DNA of 64,000 nt, taken from Cristatella mucedo (lineage: Eukaryota; Bryozoa; Phylactolaemata; Cristatellidae). The position numbers and the translations under genes were made by a program. Where the stretch lies: the NCBI GenBank assembly GCA_009760855.2, contig WPIO01000102.1, positions 188,001 to 252,000 of the forward strand, read 5' to 3'. Under the pieces are notes generated by a model, which worked only from the letters and a program-made list of their open reading frames with translations, did not search any database and had not been told where the DNA came from. The stretch's first letter is position 1; every line of letters begins with the position of its first letter. Positions 54,569 to 63,078 of this stretch are shown in pieces.

Positions 54569-55192
54569 ATGAATTTACAACTTGCTGCACAAAAAATAAG
54601 CAAAAAAACTACCCTACTTTCAATTCTTTTTACCGCACCGTGGCTGTTTTATGTATTGATCGGTTCAATTGCAGATATTAAATATAACTACTCACAGGCG
54701 AAAGTTGCAAAGGCAAATAAAGATACTTTTATTGAAAAACGCAATCTATTAGACTGCACAACTCACATTGCAGAACAAATGGCAATATTTTCTCCTATGG
54801 TGATTATGGCACTAAACAATAATTACGCCCTCCTACCATATTATGCAATATCTAATGCAATAATCTATCCAACCAACAATTTCCTGAAAACGAAATTTCC
54901 AAAATCCAGACCAGATAAAAGTGATCAAAAATCCTTTCCATCTGGGCATGCTTCTTTTTCTACGGCGGGATTTATCTTTATCTTTCTACAAACAACAATA
55001 GCAGGATGGCTTCCTTGGCTCTTGATGGTAATGGGCATTATGGCATCCAGAGTTTACGGCCTACATCATTTCAGTGAGGATGTAATAATTGGAGCATTAA
55101 GCTCTGTTGTAATAATTTTTCTAGTGATGGTAATAATTAACGAAATAATTAAAGAAAATCAACAGTCCAAAAATAAATTACATAGAAAATAG
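54569..55192 (+). CDS. PAP2-family membrane phosphatase
   Basis: A 207-residue membrane protein. It holds the three-part phosphatidic-acid phosphatase signature: KFPKSRPDK (K-x6-RP), SFPSGHASFST (PSGH) and SRVYGLHHFSEDVIIGA (SR-x5-H-x3-D), set between about five helices. All catalytic residues are present. Likely substrates are undecaprenyl pyrophosphate, phosphatidylglycerol phosphate or lipid A phosphate, and the sequence does not decide between them. It follows the unknown membrane protein by eight bases. Confidence 0.8.
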   Translation: MNLQLAAQKISKKTTLLSILFTAPWLFYVLIGSIADIKYNYSQAKVAKANKDTFIEKRNLLDCTTHIAEQMAIFSPMVIMALNNNYALLPYYAISNAIIYPTNNFLKTKFPKSRPDKSDQKSFPSGHASFSTAGFIFIFLQTTIAGWLPWLLMVMGIMASRVYGLHHFSEDVIIGALSSVVIIFLVMVIINEIIKENQQSKNKLHRK

Positions 55193-55502
55193 TCTTCCAA
55201 AAAAATAAATGAATACCTGATCTCAATTAATGCATTCAAACATAATACAATAATCAAGCTTAATTGCCTATATTAATAATTACTTATTACAAATATCTCT
55301 ATTTAAGCAAAAATTTTGCTCCCAAAAAACCACTGAAAACATTAATTCACTCTAGTCAAAAGGTTCAAAAACCAAAAAGAAATAATATCCAAATATATAT
55401 CTAGAAACAAAACAATAAATTATTGATAAAAATAAAATTATTTGCATTTAAAAAAAACAGATACATTGGAAATGAAGTTTCTATTACTTTGATGCTTTAT
55501 TC
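55193..55502. other. Gene-free stretch before secG
   Basis: About 310 bases, all frames closed. It should hold the promoter of the secG-lolA operon, but the sequence is too uniformly AT-rich to assign elements. Confidence 0.5.
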
Positions 55503-55799
55503 ATGTTTTCAACGATAAAATCATTACTTTTTATAATCACTATGGTTTCTGCTGTTGTGGCCATTGTTTTCATATTGTTCTCATCATCCAACGACGACGG
55601 AAGTGTTTTTTCTGCTGGGGCAAAAAATACCCCAATGGGTGGGGTGGCAGATCTAAAAAATAAATTGATCGGAACTGTAGCTTTGGTTTTTATTGCAAGT
55701 ATACTGATTTCCGGCAGCATGGAATCCAGAGATTTAATGAGACAAAAAAGTGCATTAATGAAAGAAGAAATAAGCAAAAACCTACCAGCTGATCAATAA
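55503..55799 (+). CDS. secG: Protein translocase subunit SecG (divergent)
   Basis: A 98-residue protein with two helices (residues 7-26 and 58-75) around a glycine-rich loop (DDGSVFSAGAKNTPMGGVAD), followed by NKLIGTVALVFIASILISGSM. This matches the SecG plan: helix, GG-rich loop with an Sxx-Gxxxx motif, then a conserved TxxLAxxFxxxSxxL helix. SecG aids SecYEG protein export. The charged tail (residues 78 to 98) is longer than usual. lolA starts 19 bases later. The call rests on size, topology and the loop. Confidence 0.6.
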   Translation: MFSTIKSLLFIITMVSAVVAIVFILFSSSNDDGSVFSAGAKNTPMGGVADLKNKLIGTVALVFIASILISGSMESRDLMRQKSALMKEEISKNLPADQ

Positions 55800-55818
55800 T
55801 TTTTTTGATATAGACTTT

Positions 55819-56478
55819 ATGTTTAAATTCTTAGTAAAATATTGTCGATTTATTTTTGTAATTTTGCTATTAACTAGCATATCACAGTCCAATGCTGGGC
55901 AAAAAAATAAACCAAGCAAGCCAGATTTGCAGCAAAAAATACCAGAAGAAACAAAAGAAAGAATCAAAAAAAATATAATAAACTATATTGCAAAACTTAA
56001 TTTAATGGAGGCAAAATTTAGCCAGAAACAACCAACAGGAACTGAATTTACCGGAACAATGTACATAGCCCGTCCCGATTGTGTGGTAATTGATTACGAT
56101 CAAAAAAATAACAACATAGTAATCATAGGCAAGCCGAAGGAAATCATTTATCACGATAGAGAATTGCAAGAAAGGGGATCTATGGAGCAAAATAGCCCAC
56201 TACTGCAAACATTATTGCTAAATAACAACCATTCTGAAGTTATAATATCGGAAATCAAAATAATTGGGGACAACCTTCTGGCTACGGTATTTATTGATGG
56301 AGTAGCTGAAGACGCAGCTCATCTTTATTTCTCAAATATTTCAAGCAATCCAAAATTAATAAAAATAGAAACAAAAAGCGAAAATGATAAGATAATTAGC
56401 GTAAACATAAGATCTGAATGGACGCCAATTAAATTAAAAAATGTTTGTAAAATTAAAACTTTTCTTAAAAAGAAATGA
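55819..56478 (+). CDS. lolA: LolA-like outer-membrane lipoprotein carrier
   Basis: A 219-residue exported protein. After a signal peptide (FVILLLTSISQSNA) comes a charged linker, then the LolA-type domain: YIAKLNLMEAKFSQKQPTGTEFTGTMYIARPDCVVIDYDQ (in pieces), matching yLxxlxsxxAxFxQxxxxGxxxxGxxxIxRPGkxRxxY, and later IRSEWTPI. LolA ferries lipoproteins across the periplasm. The last four bases overlap the next start (ATGA), showing translational coupling. The core is intact apart from a Cys where the family has Lys/Arg after the RPxxxxxDY. Confidence 0.75.
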   Translation: MFKFLVKYCRFIFVILLLTSISQSNAGQKNKPSKPDLQQKIPEETKERIKKNIINYIAKLNLMEAKFSQKQPTGTEFTGTMYIARPDCVVIDYDQKNNNIVIIGKPKEIIYHDRELQERGSMEQNSPLLQTLLLNNNHSEVIISEIKIIGDNLLATVFIDGVAEDAAHLYFSNISSNPKLIKIETKSENDKIISVNIRSEWTPIKLKNVCKIKTFLKKK

Positions 56479-57551
56479 CAACTAAAGCCAAAATTTTTAT
56501 TGCCATATTATTGATTTTGGCAGCTGCGGCGGGAATATTTTGGCTTTTCAGGCTATCAAAAGAAATTTATTTTTGCCAAGAATCTGAAAATTGTAAAAAT
56601 GGCATCTTCATCAATCACGATCCCATGATTATGCCCTCGGCAGGTCAGATATTGAAATGGAAGTTTGGTGGAAAAATACCAAACCCAGATTGGAAAATTG
56701 AAGATCAAGATTTTAAATACAGCAATTTAAAACTTGATGCACTTAAAGATGAAGAGCTAAAAATAACCTTTATAGGTCATGCAACTTTCTTACTTCAATA
56801 CAAAGATTTTAACATTCTAACAGATCCAATTTGGAGTCAATACGCAAGCCCCCTACCCATTAAATCCTTTAAAAGATACGACATTCCAGCCATTCCTTTC
56901 GAAAAACTACCAACCATAAGCCATGTGGTAATTTCTCATAATCACTACGATCATATGGATATACCAACCATAACGGCATTAAGAGACACCTTTAATCCAA
57001 CTTTTTTTGTTGGTCTTGGCAACTGTCACTATTTAAACAATATAAAGAAAATGCAAATTAAGTGTTTGGAAATGGACTGGTGGAGTAGTGTTTCCATGGG
57101 CGAAATAGCAATAACCTTTACGCCGGCAAAGCATTGGTCAAAAAGAGGAATTTTTGACACAAATAAAACTTTATGGGGTGGGTTTGTAATCAATTTCCGA
57201 AACAAACAAGATAATAGGGTTTTTTTCTCTGGAGATACTGGATATGGCAGGCATTTTAAAGAAATTAAACAAAAAATAGGCCAAATTAACATTGGATTAC
57301 TTGGTATTGGAGCCTATAAACCAGACTTTCTTTCCCATGCCCACATGAATCCCGATCAGGCAGTTATGGCTCACATCGATCTTGAGTGCATAAAATCTAT
57401 AGGAATGCATTTTGGAACCTTCAAACTATCAGCTGAAAATCGATGGCAGCCAATTGAAGATTTATCATCTGCAAGAACAAAACACCACATCTCGAATGAA
57501 TCTTTTGTCTCTCCAAAAAGAGGTGAATCTTTTAACTTTAAAATTAAGTAA
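56475..57551 (+). CDS. Membrane-anchored MBL-fold metallohydrolase (NAPE-PLD-like)
   Basis: A 358-residue protein with an N-terminal membrane segment (FIAILLILAAAAGIFWLF). The metallo-beta-lactamase domain has ITFIGHATFLLQYKDFNILTDPIW in pieces, the dinuclear metal motif ISHNHYDHMDIPTI, and FFSGDTGYGRHFKEI, ending MHFGTFKLSAE. This order is typical of the NAPE-PLD/RomA/UlaG-like subgroup, whose members hydrolyse phosphodiesters or act on lipids. Metal ligands (H-x-H-x-D-H, a later His, Asp) are present. It overlaps lolA by four bases and the fumarase gene starts three bases after its stop. Confidence 0.82.
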   Translation: MTTKAKIFIAILLILAAAAGIFWLFRLSKEIYFCQESENCKNGIFINHDPMIMPSAGQILKWKFGGKIPNPDWKIEDQDFKYSNLKLDALKDEELKITFIGHATFLLQYKDFNILTDPIWSQYASPLPIKSFKRYDIPAIPFEKLPTISHVVISHNHYDHMDIPTITALRDTFNPTFFVGLGNCHYLNNIKKMQIKCLEMDWWSSVSMGEIAITFTPAKHWSKRGIFDTNKTLWGGFVINFRNKQDNRVFFSGDTGYGRHFKEIKQKIGQINIGLLGIGAYKPDFLSHAHMNPDQAVMAHIDLECIKSIGMHFGTFKLSAENRWQPIEDLSSARTKHHISNESFVSPKRGESFNFKIK

Positions 57552-57553
57552 CT

Positions 57554-59230
57554 ATGTCAGAAAATCTTTATAGAGCGATAGAAGCTTGTGATATAAAACT
57601 AATAAAAAAAGAGCTACTTAAAGGCTGTAATCTTGCAGAAAAAAATAAAAACGGAGAAAATCCTATTGATTTTGCCATTTCCGTAAAAGCTTCAAGTGAA
57701 GTTTTGGAGTTATTGCAATTGGCATCCAAAGCAAACATGCAGTATCAAGATGAATGCAAAATAGAACAAGACACAATGGGCACAATGTTGGTTGAGAAAA
57801 ATAAATACTACGGAGCTCAAACGCAAAGATCTTTAATGAATTTTAAAATAGGACAAGACCTAATGCCAAAGGAGATGATTTTGGCCATAGTACAAATTAA
57901 AAAGGCCGCCGCCAGAACAAACACCAAACTTAATTTGCTTTCCGAGCACTTGGCAGATGAAATAATTATAACCTGCAACGAGATTGTGCAAAATATAAAC
58001 GATCTACATCCTCAACAATTTCCTCTTTCATTGTGGCAAACTGGCAGTGGTACTCAAACAAATATGAATGTTAACGAAGTTGTTGCAGGAATCACAAACG
58101 CAAGATTAATTGGCATTATGGGCGGCAAGATACCCGTACATCCAAACGATCACGTAAACTGCAGCCAGTCCTCTAACGACACCTTTCCAACCGCCATGAA
58201 CATTGCCGGATATCTTGCCGTAACGTTAAAATTACTTCCCAGTGCAATAAAAATGCTAAAAATTTTAAACCAAAAGGCGATTGATTTTGCTGAAATTATT
58301 AAAATCGGCAGAACCCACCTGCAAGATGCAACTCCAATAACATTAGGGCAGGAATTTTCTGGATATCAAGCTCAAATAAAATTAGGAATAGAGAGGATAA
58401 TTAAATCATCAGAAGGACTTTTGGCTTTAGCTCAGGGAGGCACTGCAGTTGGAACTGGACTAAATAGCCATCCAGATTTTAGCATGGAATTTGCCAATCA
58501 GATAAATGACTGCCTAGATATGGAAAAAATAGACCTGCAGAGTAAAAAAAGGCTGCAAGAAGCTGGATTTTGCACATCAGATTTCAAACAGCACCGTTTT
58601 AAAACCGCCGATAATAAATTTGAAGCTCTTGCAGCAAATGACGCAATAGTTGAAATTTCTGGCTCTATCAACACCTTAGCCGTATCTTTGTTTAAAATAG
58701 CAAATGACATAAGATTGATGTCATCTGGACCACGCTCTGGAATTGGGGAAATATCTTTGCCAGAAAACGAGCCAGGATCTTCCATTATGCCGGGGAAGGT
58801 AAATCCAACCCAATGCGAAGCAATGACGATGGTTTGCGTAAAAGTAATGGGTAATCACTCAACCATAACTTTTGCTGGCAGTCAAGGACATTTCGAGTTA
58901 AATGTTTTTAAGCCGGTTATGATAGGCTCCCTACTTCACTCCATCGCAATTCTTGCTGACGCAATGGAAAGTTTTTGCGACAATTGTCTAGTTGGAATTG
59001 AGCCAAATTTATCAAGAATATCAGATTTAATGTCACAATCATTAATGTTGGTAACCGCTCTTAATACACATATTGGCTACGATAACGCCGCTAAAATAGC
59101 AAAAAAAGCACACAAAGATGGTACAACTTTATTAAAGGCAGCAATGGAGCTTGAACTTCTGACTGAAGAGCAATTTGAATTGTGGATCAATCCATCGGCA
59201 ATGACCAAACCTTCATCCGAGTTAAAATAA
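57554..59230 (+). CDS. fumC: Fumarate hydratase class II with an N-terminal ankyrin-like extension
   Basis: A 558-residue protein. Residues 1 to about 80 form ankyrin-like repeats (LYRAIEACDIKLIKKELLKG, NGENPIDFAISVKASSEVLE), and a fumarase starts at about residue 88 (KIEQDTMGTMLVEKNKYYGA). The enzyme is complete: GSGTQTNMNVNEV, HPNDHVNCSQSSNDTFPTAM in pieces, GRTHLQDATPITLG with the base His, and the signature GSSIMPGKVNPTQCE. FumC is normally about 460 residues, so about 95 residues are added, in frame and without an intervening stop. It hydrates fumarate to malate. It is the last gene of the secG-lolA-MBL-fumC unit. An ATG at residue 82 could give a plain fumarase. Confidence 0.9.
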   Translation: MSENLYRAIEACDIKLIKKELLKGCNLAEKNKNGENPIDFAISVKASSEVLELLQLASKANMQYQDECKIEQDTMGTMLVEKNKYYGAQTQRSLMNFKIGQDLMPKEMILAIVQIKKAAARTNTKLNLLSEHLADEIIITCNEIVQNINDLHPQQFPLSLWQTGSGTQTNMNVNEVVAGITNARLIGIMGGKIPVHPNDHVNCSQSSNDTFPTAMNIAGYLAVTLKLLPSAIKMLKILNQKAIDFAEIIKIGRTHLQDATPITLGQEFSGYQAQIKLGIERIIKSSEGLLALAQGGTAVGTGLNSHPDFSMEFANQINDCLDMEKIDLQSKKRLQEAGFCTSDFKQHRFKTADNKFEALAANDAIVEISGSINTLAVSLFKIANDIRLMSSGPRSGIGEISLPENEPGSSIMPGKVNPTQCEAMTMVCVKVMGNHSTITFAGSQGHFELNVFKPVMIGSLLHSIAILADAMESFCDNCLVGIEPNLSRISDLMSQSLMLVTALNTHIGYDNAAKIAKKAHKDGTTLLKAAMELELLTEEQFELWINPSAMTKPSSELK

Positions 59231-59491
59231 ACAAACAACATTGAGTATGTTTGGATCGTTTTTCCATAATCATTAATATCAACAAAAAATTCCTTTAACA
59301 TTATCTTTTGAGTGATTTTTTACACTATATTATGATTTTATTGATGAAAAACATTAAAATTACGCACAAAAAACAAAAAATGCTTGGCAAGGTTTATAAC
59401 CTGTTTTTTTAATTAAAAAATTAAAAATATCTTCGATAAAAACTAGAATGGCAAGAAAAATACAGATAAAAATATGAGCCAAAAAGCCAAA

Positions 59492-60508
59492 TTAAAACAT
59501 CAACTCCCCAAGAACTAAAGATGACAGATCTTCCGCAAGAGTATGGCAGCGAATTGTTTTTTGCTGAATTTTGATGTTGTCCAAATCAATCACACCAAAG
59601 CCAAGCTCGGAAAGATTGCTGAGTAACGTGGAACTATTTTTGGTTTTTTTTACATTAACAATATTGACAGGAATGCCAAAATTTGCTATAGCATAAAGAC
59701 TAATCAAAGAGCAATCCATCATGATTGCAGCACTGACCAAATTTAAATAATCTGGGCGAGGTAGAGACAATTTTTTACCAACAGGAGGAGAGTGTGAAAC
59801 ATAACAGCTTATCTGCCCATCAAAAACTTTTTTTATCAACTCAAATTCTTTTTTATTAAAATCATAAGAAACATTCACAATAACGGAAATATTGCTTAAA
59901 GATTTTATCAATTTTCCACAAGATAAAATAAATAAACCAACATTCAAGCCGCTGCTGTTTTCTATGTACAAAGCAAGTGTTGGCGATGGCAAAAAAGAAG
60001 GTGTGTTGGAAATTTCAATTGCTTTTCTTGATACTATGGAAACCAAAACCTCGCGTGAAACAATAAAACCAAAAAAATAAACCATTTTGGATGCAATTTT
60101 CAGTTCAGTAAAATTAAACTGACGAACCAGTGAAAAATCACTTTCTATCCTTGTGTTTTTTTCATCTGAAATGCTGATAATTTTTATTTTACTGTTAGAA
60201 TTCCTGCTCAAAACAATAGATTTTAAAATCCATGCACCAAAATGAACATTTTTCTTGCCGGCAGAGATAATCAAATCGCAATCCATTGCAATTTGCACAG
60301 CCTTATTAATGCCAATACCACCCCTCCATCCACCAAAAACACTCAATAATAATAAATACAATGGTTCTGAAAAATAATCACGCAATCTGGCAATTAATCC
60401 AATTTTCACCATAGAAGATATTAAGACATCTGTATCCAAGGCAAAAGATTGTGCCTCAAGCAGGGAAACCTCACTATCGGCCAAAATAATTGATCTTAAC
60501 TTTGCCAT
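59492..60508 (-). CDS. ELM1-family (DUF1022) protein
   Basis: A 338-residue protein, tentatively an ELM1 relative. DLIISAGKKNVHFGAWILKSI resembles the family VISAGRRTAPxARWI stretch, and the later NVSYDFNKKEFELIKKVF and PRPDYLNLVSAAIMMDCSLISLYA (in pieces) fit the second GT-like domain (usual S..RTp..., D...MIxEA). Plant ELM1 recruits a dynamin to mitochondria; bacterial members have no firm function. It starts 11 bases after the DUF2610 gene. Several family motifs are worn, so confidence is moderate. Confidence 0.5.
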   Translation of the reverse strand: MAKLRSIILADSEVSLLEAQSFALDTDVLISSMVKIGLIARLRDYFSEPLYLLLLSVFGGWRGGIGINKAVQIAMDCDLIISAGKKNVHFGAWILKSIVLSRNSNSKIKIISISDEKNTRIESDFSLVRQFNFTELKIASKMVYFFGFIVSREVLVSIVSRKAIEISNTPSFLPSPTLALYIENSSGLNVGLFILSCGKLIKSLSNISVIVNVSYDFNKKEFELIKKVFDGQISCYVSHSPPVGKKLSLPRPDYLNLVSAAIMMDCSLISLYAIANFGIPVNIVNVKKTKNSSTLLSNLSELGFGVIDLDNIKIQQKTIRCHTLAEDLSSLVLGELMF

Positions 60509-60519
60509 ATCAATGAAAT

Positions 60520-60804
60520 CTAAGAATCGCTAATATCATCATCGCCTGCTCCAGAATTTGCAGCCGCAGACATAGCGTAGTAACAAAGTTCTTCAAAATC
60601 TACACCATTTTCCATAGATAAATCATGCAATTTTTGCAAAGAATCCATAACATCACCAGGAACAGAACCACCACGTGCGGCACCTAGCCAATTGGCTTGA
60701 AAAGATATTGGATGATGTGATGGCTCTGGCTTGCCGACAAAAAAATCAAATGGGGACTTGCTTCCGCCTGCAAAATCACAAATGATTGTAAATTTTTTAA
60801 CCAT
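60520..60804 (-). CDS. DUF2610 domain protein
   Basis: A 94-residue acidic protein: MVKKFTIICDFAGGSKSPFDF, GKPEPSHHPISFQANWLGAARGG (in pieces) and VMDSLQKLHDLSMENGVDFEELCYYAM, closely following the DUF2610 pattern (KxFxIPCDFGGxKxPFxxYIGxPxPxxHPLxxQxxWLxxxRGGxIPxxVMDSxxKLxxIAxxNxVSFEELCVYAL). The family is common in Rickettsiales and of unknown function. It lies between the FtsL-like gene (nine bases upstream) and the ELM1-like gene, all one transcript. Confidence 0.8.
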   Translation of the reverse strand: MVKKFTIICDFAGGSKSPFDFFVGKPEPSHHPISFQANWLGAARGGSVPGDVMDSLQKLHDLSMENGVDFEELCYYAMSAAANSGAGDDDISDS

Positions 60805-60813
60805 AAAAATACA

Positions 60814-61137
60814 CTAAGCGGCAGTAACGTATTGCTCGTTGGAGCGATTTAATTCCGATATTGTTGATAGTTGTGCCGATGAGGTAAATCTAGTTTGAAG
60901 ATATTTATCTGCTAAGGTTTTAATTCTGATTGAGTTGTATTCTAATGCTTTATCTGCCTCAAGTGCCATATTAACATTTCTCTCCTCCATTATCGCCAAA
61001 TCAAGTCTGGCAATATCTTTTCTAATTGCATAGGCTCGATTTTTAAAAACCAAAGTAGTACAAACAACCAAAGCCAACAAAACCAACAACAATCCAACAG
61101 ACAACAAAGACATCATAGAACCCCTTTCCATAAACAA
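60814..61137 (-). CDS. ftsL: FtsL-like cell division protein
   Basis: A 107-residue bitopic protein: a short start, one helix (SLLSVGLLLVLLALVVCTTLVF), then a predicted coiled coil (RKDIARLDLAIMEERNVNMALEAD) and the FtsL-type end EYNSIRIKTLADKYLQTRF (usual xLxxPxRLQxLAxRHLGL). It would pair with FtsB in the divisome. The usual neighbours mraW and ftsI are absent here. Several ATGs exist (codons 1, 3, 8, 9), so the exact start is uncertain. It leads a minus-strand unit with DUF2610 and ELM1-like genes. Confidence 0.6.
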   Translation of the reverse strand: MFMERGSMMSLLSVGLLLVLLALVVCTTLVFKNRAYAIRKDIARLDLAIMEERNVNMALEADKALEYNSIRIKTLADKYLQTRFTSSAQLSTISELNRSNEQYVTAA

Positions 61138-61641
61138 CCAATAAAAACTTATTGATATTCATTTAAACTCGCCTTTAGAATTGTCAAGTATTTTTTAACA
61201 CGATGGTAAATAAAGATCTATCCAACATAATAGCAAAGTACTGAAGCAGTTTATTGGAAATATTTGCCAGAAAATAGAATGAATACCATTGTTAGGCATT
61301 GAAAAAGCCACAACTTCTGTTTTTACTTTTTAAGAAAAATCAAAACAATAAAATAATAATTAAATTTGATCTTTTACGAATGCCGCACGCCAAATTTCCA
61401 AAATAATAGCACATATGCGATAATATCAGATGCTTAAAAGCAATAATTTCCTTAAAAATATCAAACTATTACAATAAAAGGTAAGGTTTATTCCGCTAAA
61501 TGCACAACGAGACATGAATACGTAAAAAAGTCACCAAAAATATACAAGCCAATAATATATCAAAATGAACATGGCACAATGGATTAGATCAAAAGAAAGC
61601 CAACCACAGAAGCCGCCGCCGCAGAAATACAATATTGATAA
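61138..61641. other. Gene-free stretch between rsfS and ftsL-like
   Basis: About 500 AT-rich bases. A 31-codon plus-strand frame at 61565-61660 contains a proline/glutamine run but overlaps the rsfS end and is not called. It includes the promoter region of neither neighbour clearly. Confidence 0.4.
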
Positions 61642-62451
61642 TTATTTTTGTTCAAAATGAATATTTCCCAATTCCAACATCAGCTCATCTATTCTAAAAT
61701 AATCACGTTTTGCGATAGTCATAAGGTGAACTATGGCAAAACCAGTATCAACAACCGACCAAGCACCACTGGCCCTATCGCCAGAAACTAAAATTCCTAA
61801 CTGATGTTTACATAAATGCACTATTTTTTCCGCTAAAACAGAAACATGGCGATCCGATGTTCCCGTAGCGACAATCACAAAATCAACAAGATAGTCATTC
61901 TTTCCACGATAGCATTTTATATCTAACATTTTACCGTCCTCTATTGCTTGAATTAGTTTTTTTACAACCATAAGACACTCTTCTTCCTTTTTTGCAACAT
62001 TTGCACCAACGGAAGTATCCATCAATCCCATCACCCTGCCGCTTTTCTTGCCTTTAACGACGTTAGATTTTTCTCCTAGCTCTTGTTTTTCAAACATTTC
62101 CAAAGAATCTTGATCGTTTACTGCTGTGGAAAACTTAATTTTTGCATTGAGTGTTGCATTTTTTTGTTTTTTTTCAAAATCTGAATCTGAATTGATAGCT
62201 TTTAATGTGACGATTTTTTTGGCACTATCTTTGGCGATATCTACACCATTGACCTTAGATTCTTTTGTGGCTGCTGATTTCTTTTCTGAAGATTTTATTT
62301 TATTTTCATGTGCTTTTGTAGTTGTTTTAATTTGATCTGAAGATGTACTTACCTCAATTTTTTCCCCCGAAACCTCGAATTTTGCTTCTTGCAGATTTTT
62401 TTCAAGAGATTTTTCTTGATTTTTCAATGATTTTTTTTCTTTATCTGCCAT
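61642..62451 (-). CDS. rsfS: Ribosomal silencing factor RsfS with a long charged N-terminus
   Basis: 269 residues from the ATG at 62451 (MADKEKKS); a TTG- or ATG-started extension to 62499 is possible. The RsfS domain is the last 115 residues: LMVVKKLIQAIEDGKMLDIKCY, DFVIVATGTSDRHVSVLAEKI, LVSGDRASGAWSVVDTGFAIVHLMTIAKRDYFRIDEL in pieces. RsfS binds L14 and blocks subunit joining when nutrients are low. The first 155 residues are Lys/Glu/Ser-rich and low in complexity, with no known domain; RsfS is usually 105 to 150 residues in total. It follows ybeY by about 90 bases or more on the same strand. Confidence 0.82.
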   Translation of the reverse strand: MADKEKKSLKNQEKSLEKNLQEAKFEVSGEKIEVSTSSDQIKTTTKAHENKIKSSEKKSAATKESKVNGVDIAKDSAKKIVTLKAINSDSDFEKKQKNATLNAKIKFSTAVNDQDSLEMFEKQELGEKSNVVKGKKSGRVMGLMDTSVGANVAKKEEECLMVVKKLIQAIEDGKMLDIKCYRGKNDYLVDFVIVATGTSDRHVSVLAEKIVHLCKHQLGILVSGDRASGAWSVVDTGFAIVHLMTIAKRDYFRIDELMLELGNIHFEQK

Positions 62452-62588
62452 TTTTAAAACAACTATAATATCAATTTCCAGCTTATAAATTACAAGCATG
62501 AAAAAGTTGGATTGTGATATAAAATAATAAAATCAAGAACAATTTTATTTTAATAAACTTAGCTCCAATTAGCTCCAAAAATTCGCCA

Positions 62589-63077
62589 TTACGAGCAATT
62601 ATAAGGATTTTTTATTCCAAAAATATTTAAAATTTCAACCTCCAAACCCTCCATAATTTCGGCCTCTTCTTCTTCAATGTGGTCGTAATGCATTAAGTGC
62701 AGTAAGCCGTGCAGCAACAAATGAGTAAAGTGATCTATTGGCGTTTTTTTTTGATTGCTAGCCTCCGTAATCAATGTTTCTTGAGCCATTATTATGTCTC
62801 CCATAAAAAATATTTTATTGTTTTTTTTAGCAACAAATTCAGCTGGATTTGTTGATGGAAAAGAAAGAACGTTAGTTGGATGGTTTTTATTAAAAAACTG
62901 TAAGTTATACTGGGTAATTGATTGATTGTTACTAAGAAGTAAATTAGCCTTATATTTATTAGTAATTTTGAGTTTTTGCGAAACGATTTCCATCAATCTT
63001 GCAACGTCTGGTTTGGGCAAATATTGTCGTCCAATTTGCCAATTTTTATTTTCTTTTATTAGCGATATTGAGATCAT
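62589..63077 (-). CDS. ybeY: Endoribonuclease YbeY (rRNA maturation)
   Basis: A 162-residue protein with NVLSFPSTNPAEF (usual TDVLSFPxxx), MGDIIMAQETLITEA (usual LGDIVIxxExxxxEA) and the zinc motif HLLLHGLLHLMHYDH (H-G-x-L-H-L-x-x-Y-D-H). All metal ligands are present. YbeY takes part in 16S rRNA 3'-end maturation and ribosome quality control. It starts one base after the nuoM stop, and rsfS follows on the same strand. Confidence 0.93.
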   Translation of the reverse strand: MISISLIKENKNWQIGRQYLPKPDVARLMEIVSQKLKITNKYKANLLLSNNQSITQYNLQFFNKNHPTNVLSFPSTNPAEFVAKKNNKIFFMGDIIMAQETLITEASNQKKTPIDHFTHLLLHGLLHLMHYDHIEEEEAEIMEGLEVEILNIFGIKNPYNCS

Positions 63078-63078
63078 A

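Noticed and set aside
61565-61660. Small plus-strand frame with a proline/glutamine run
   Set aside because: Only 31 codons, overlaps the rsfS end on the other strand, and no homologue comes to mind.
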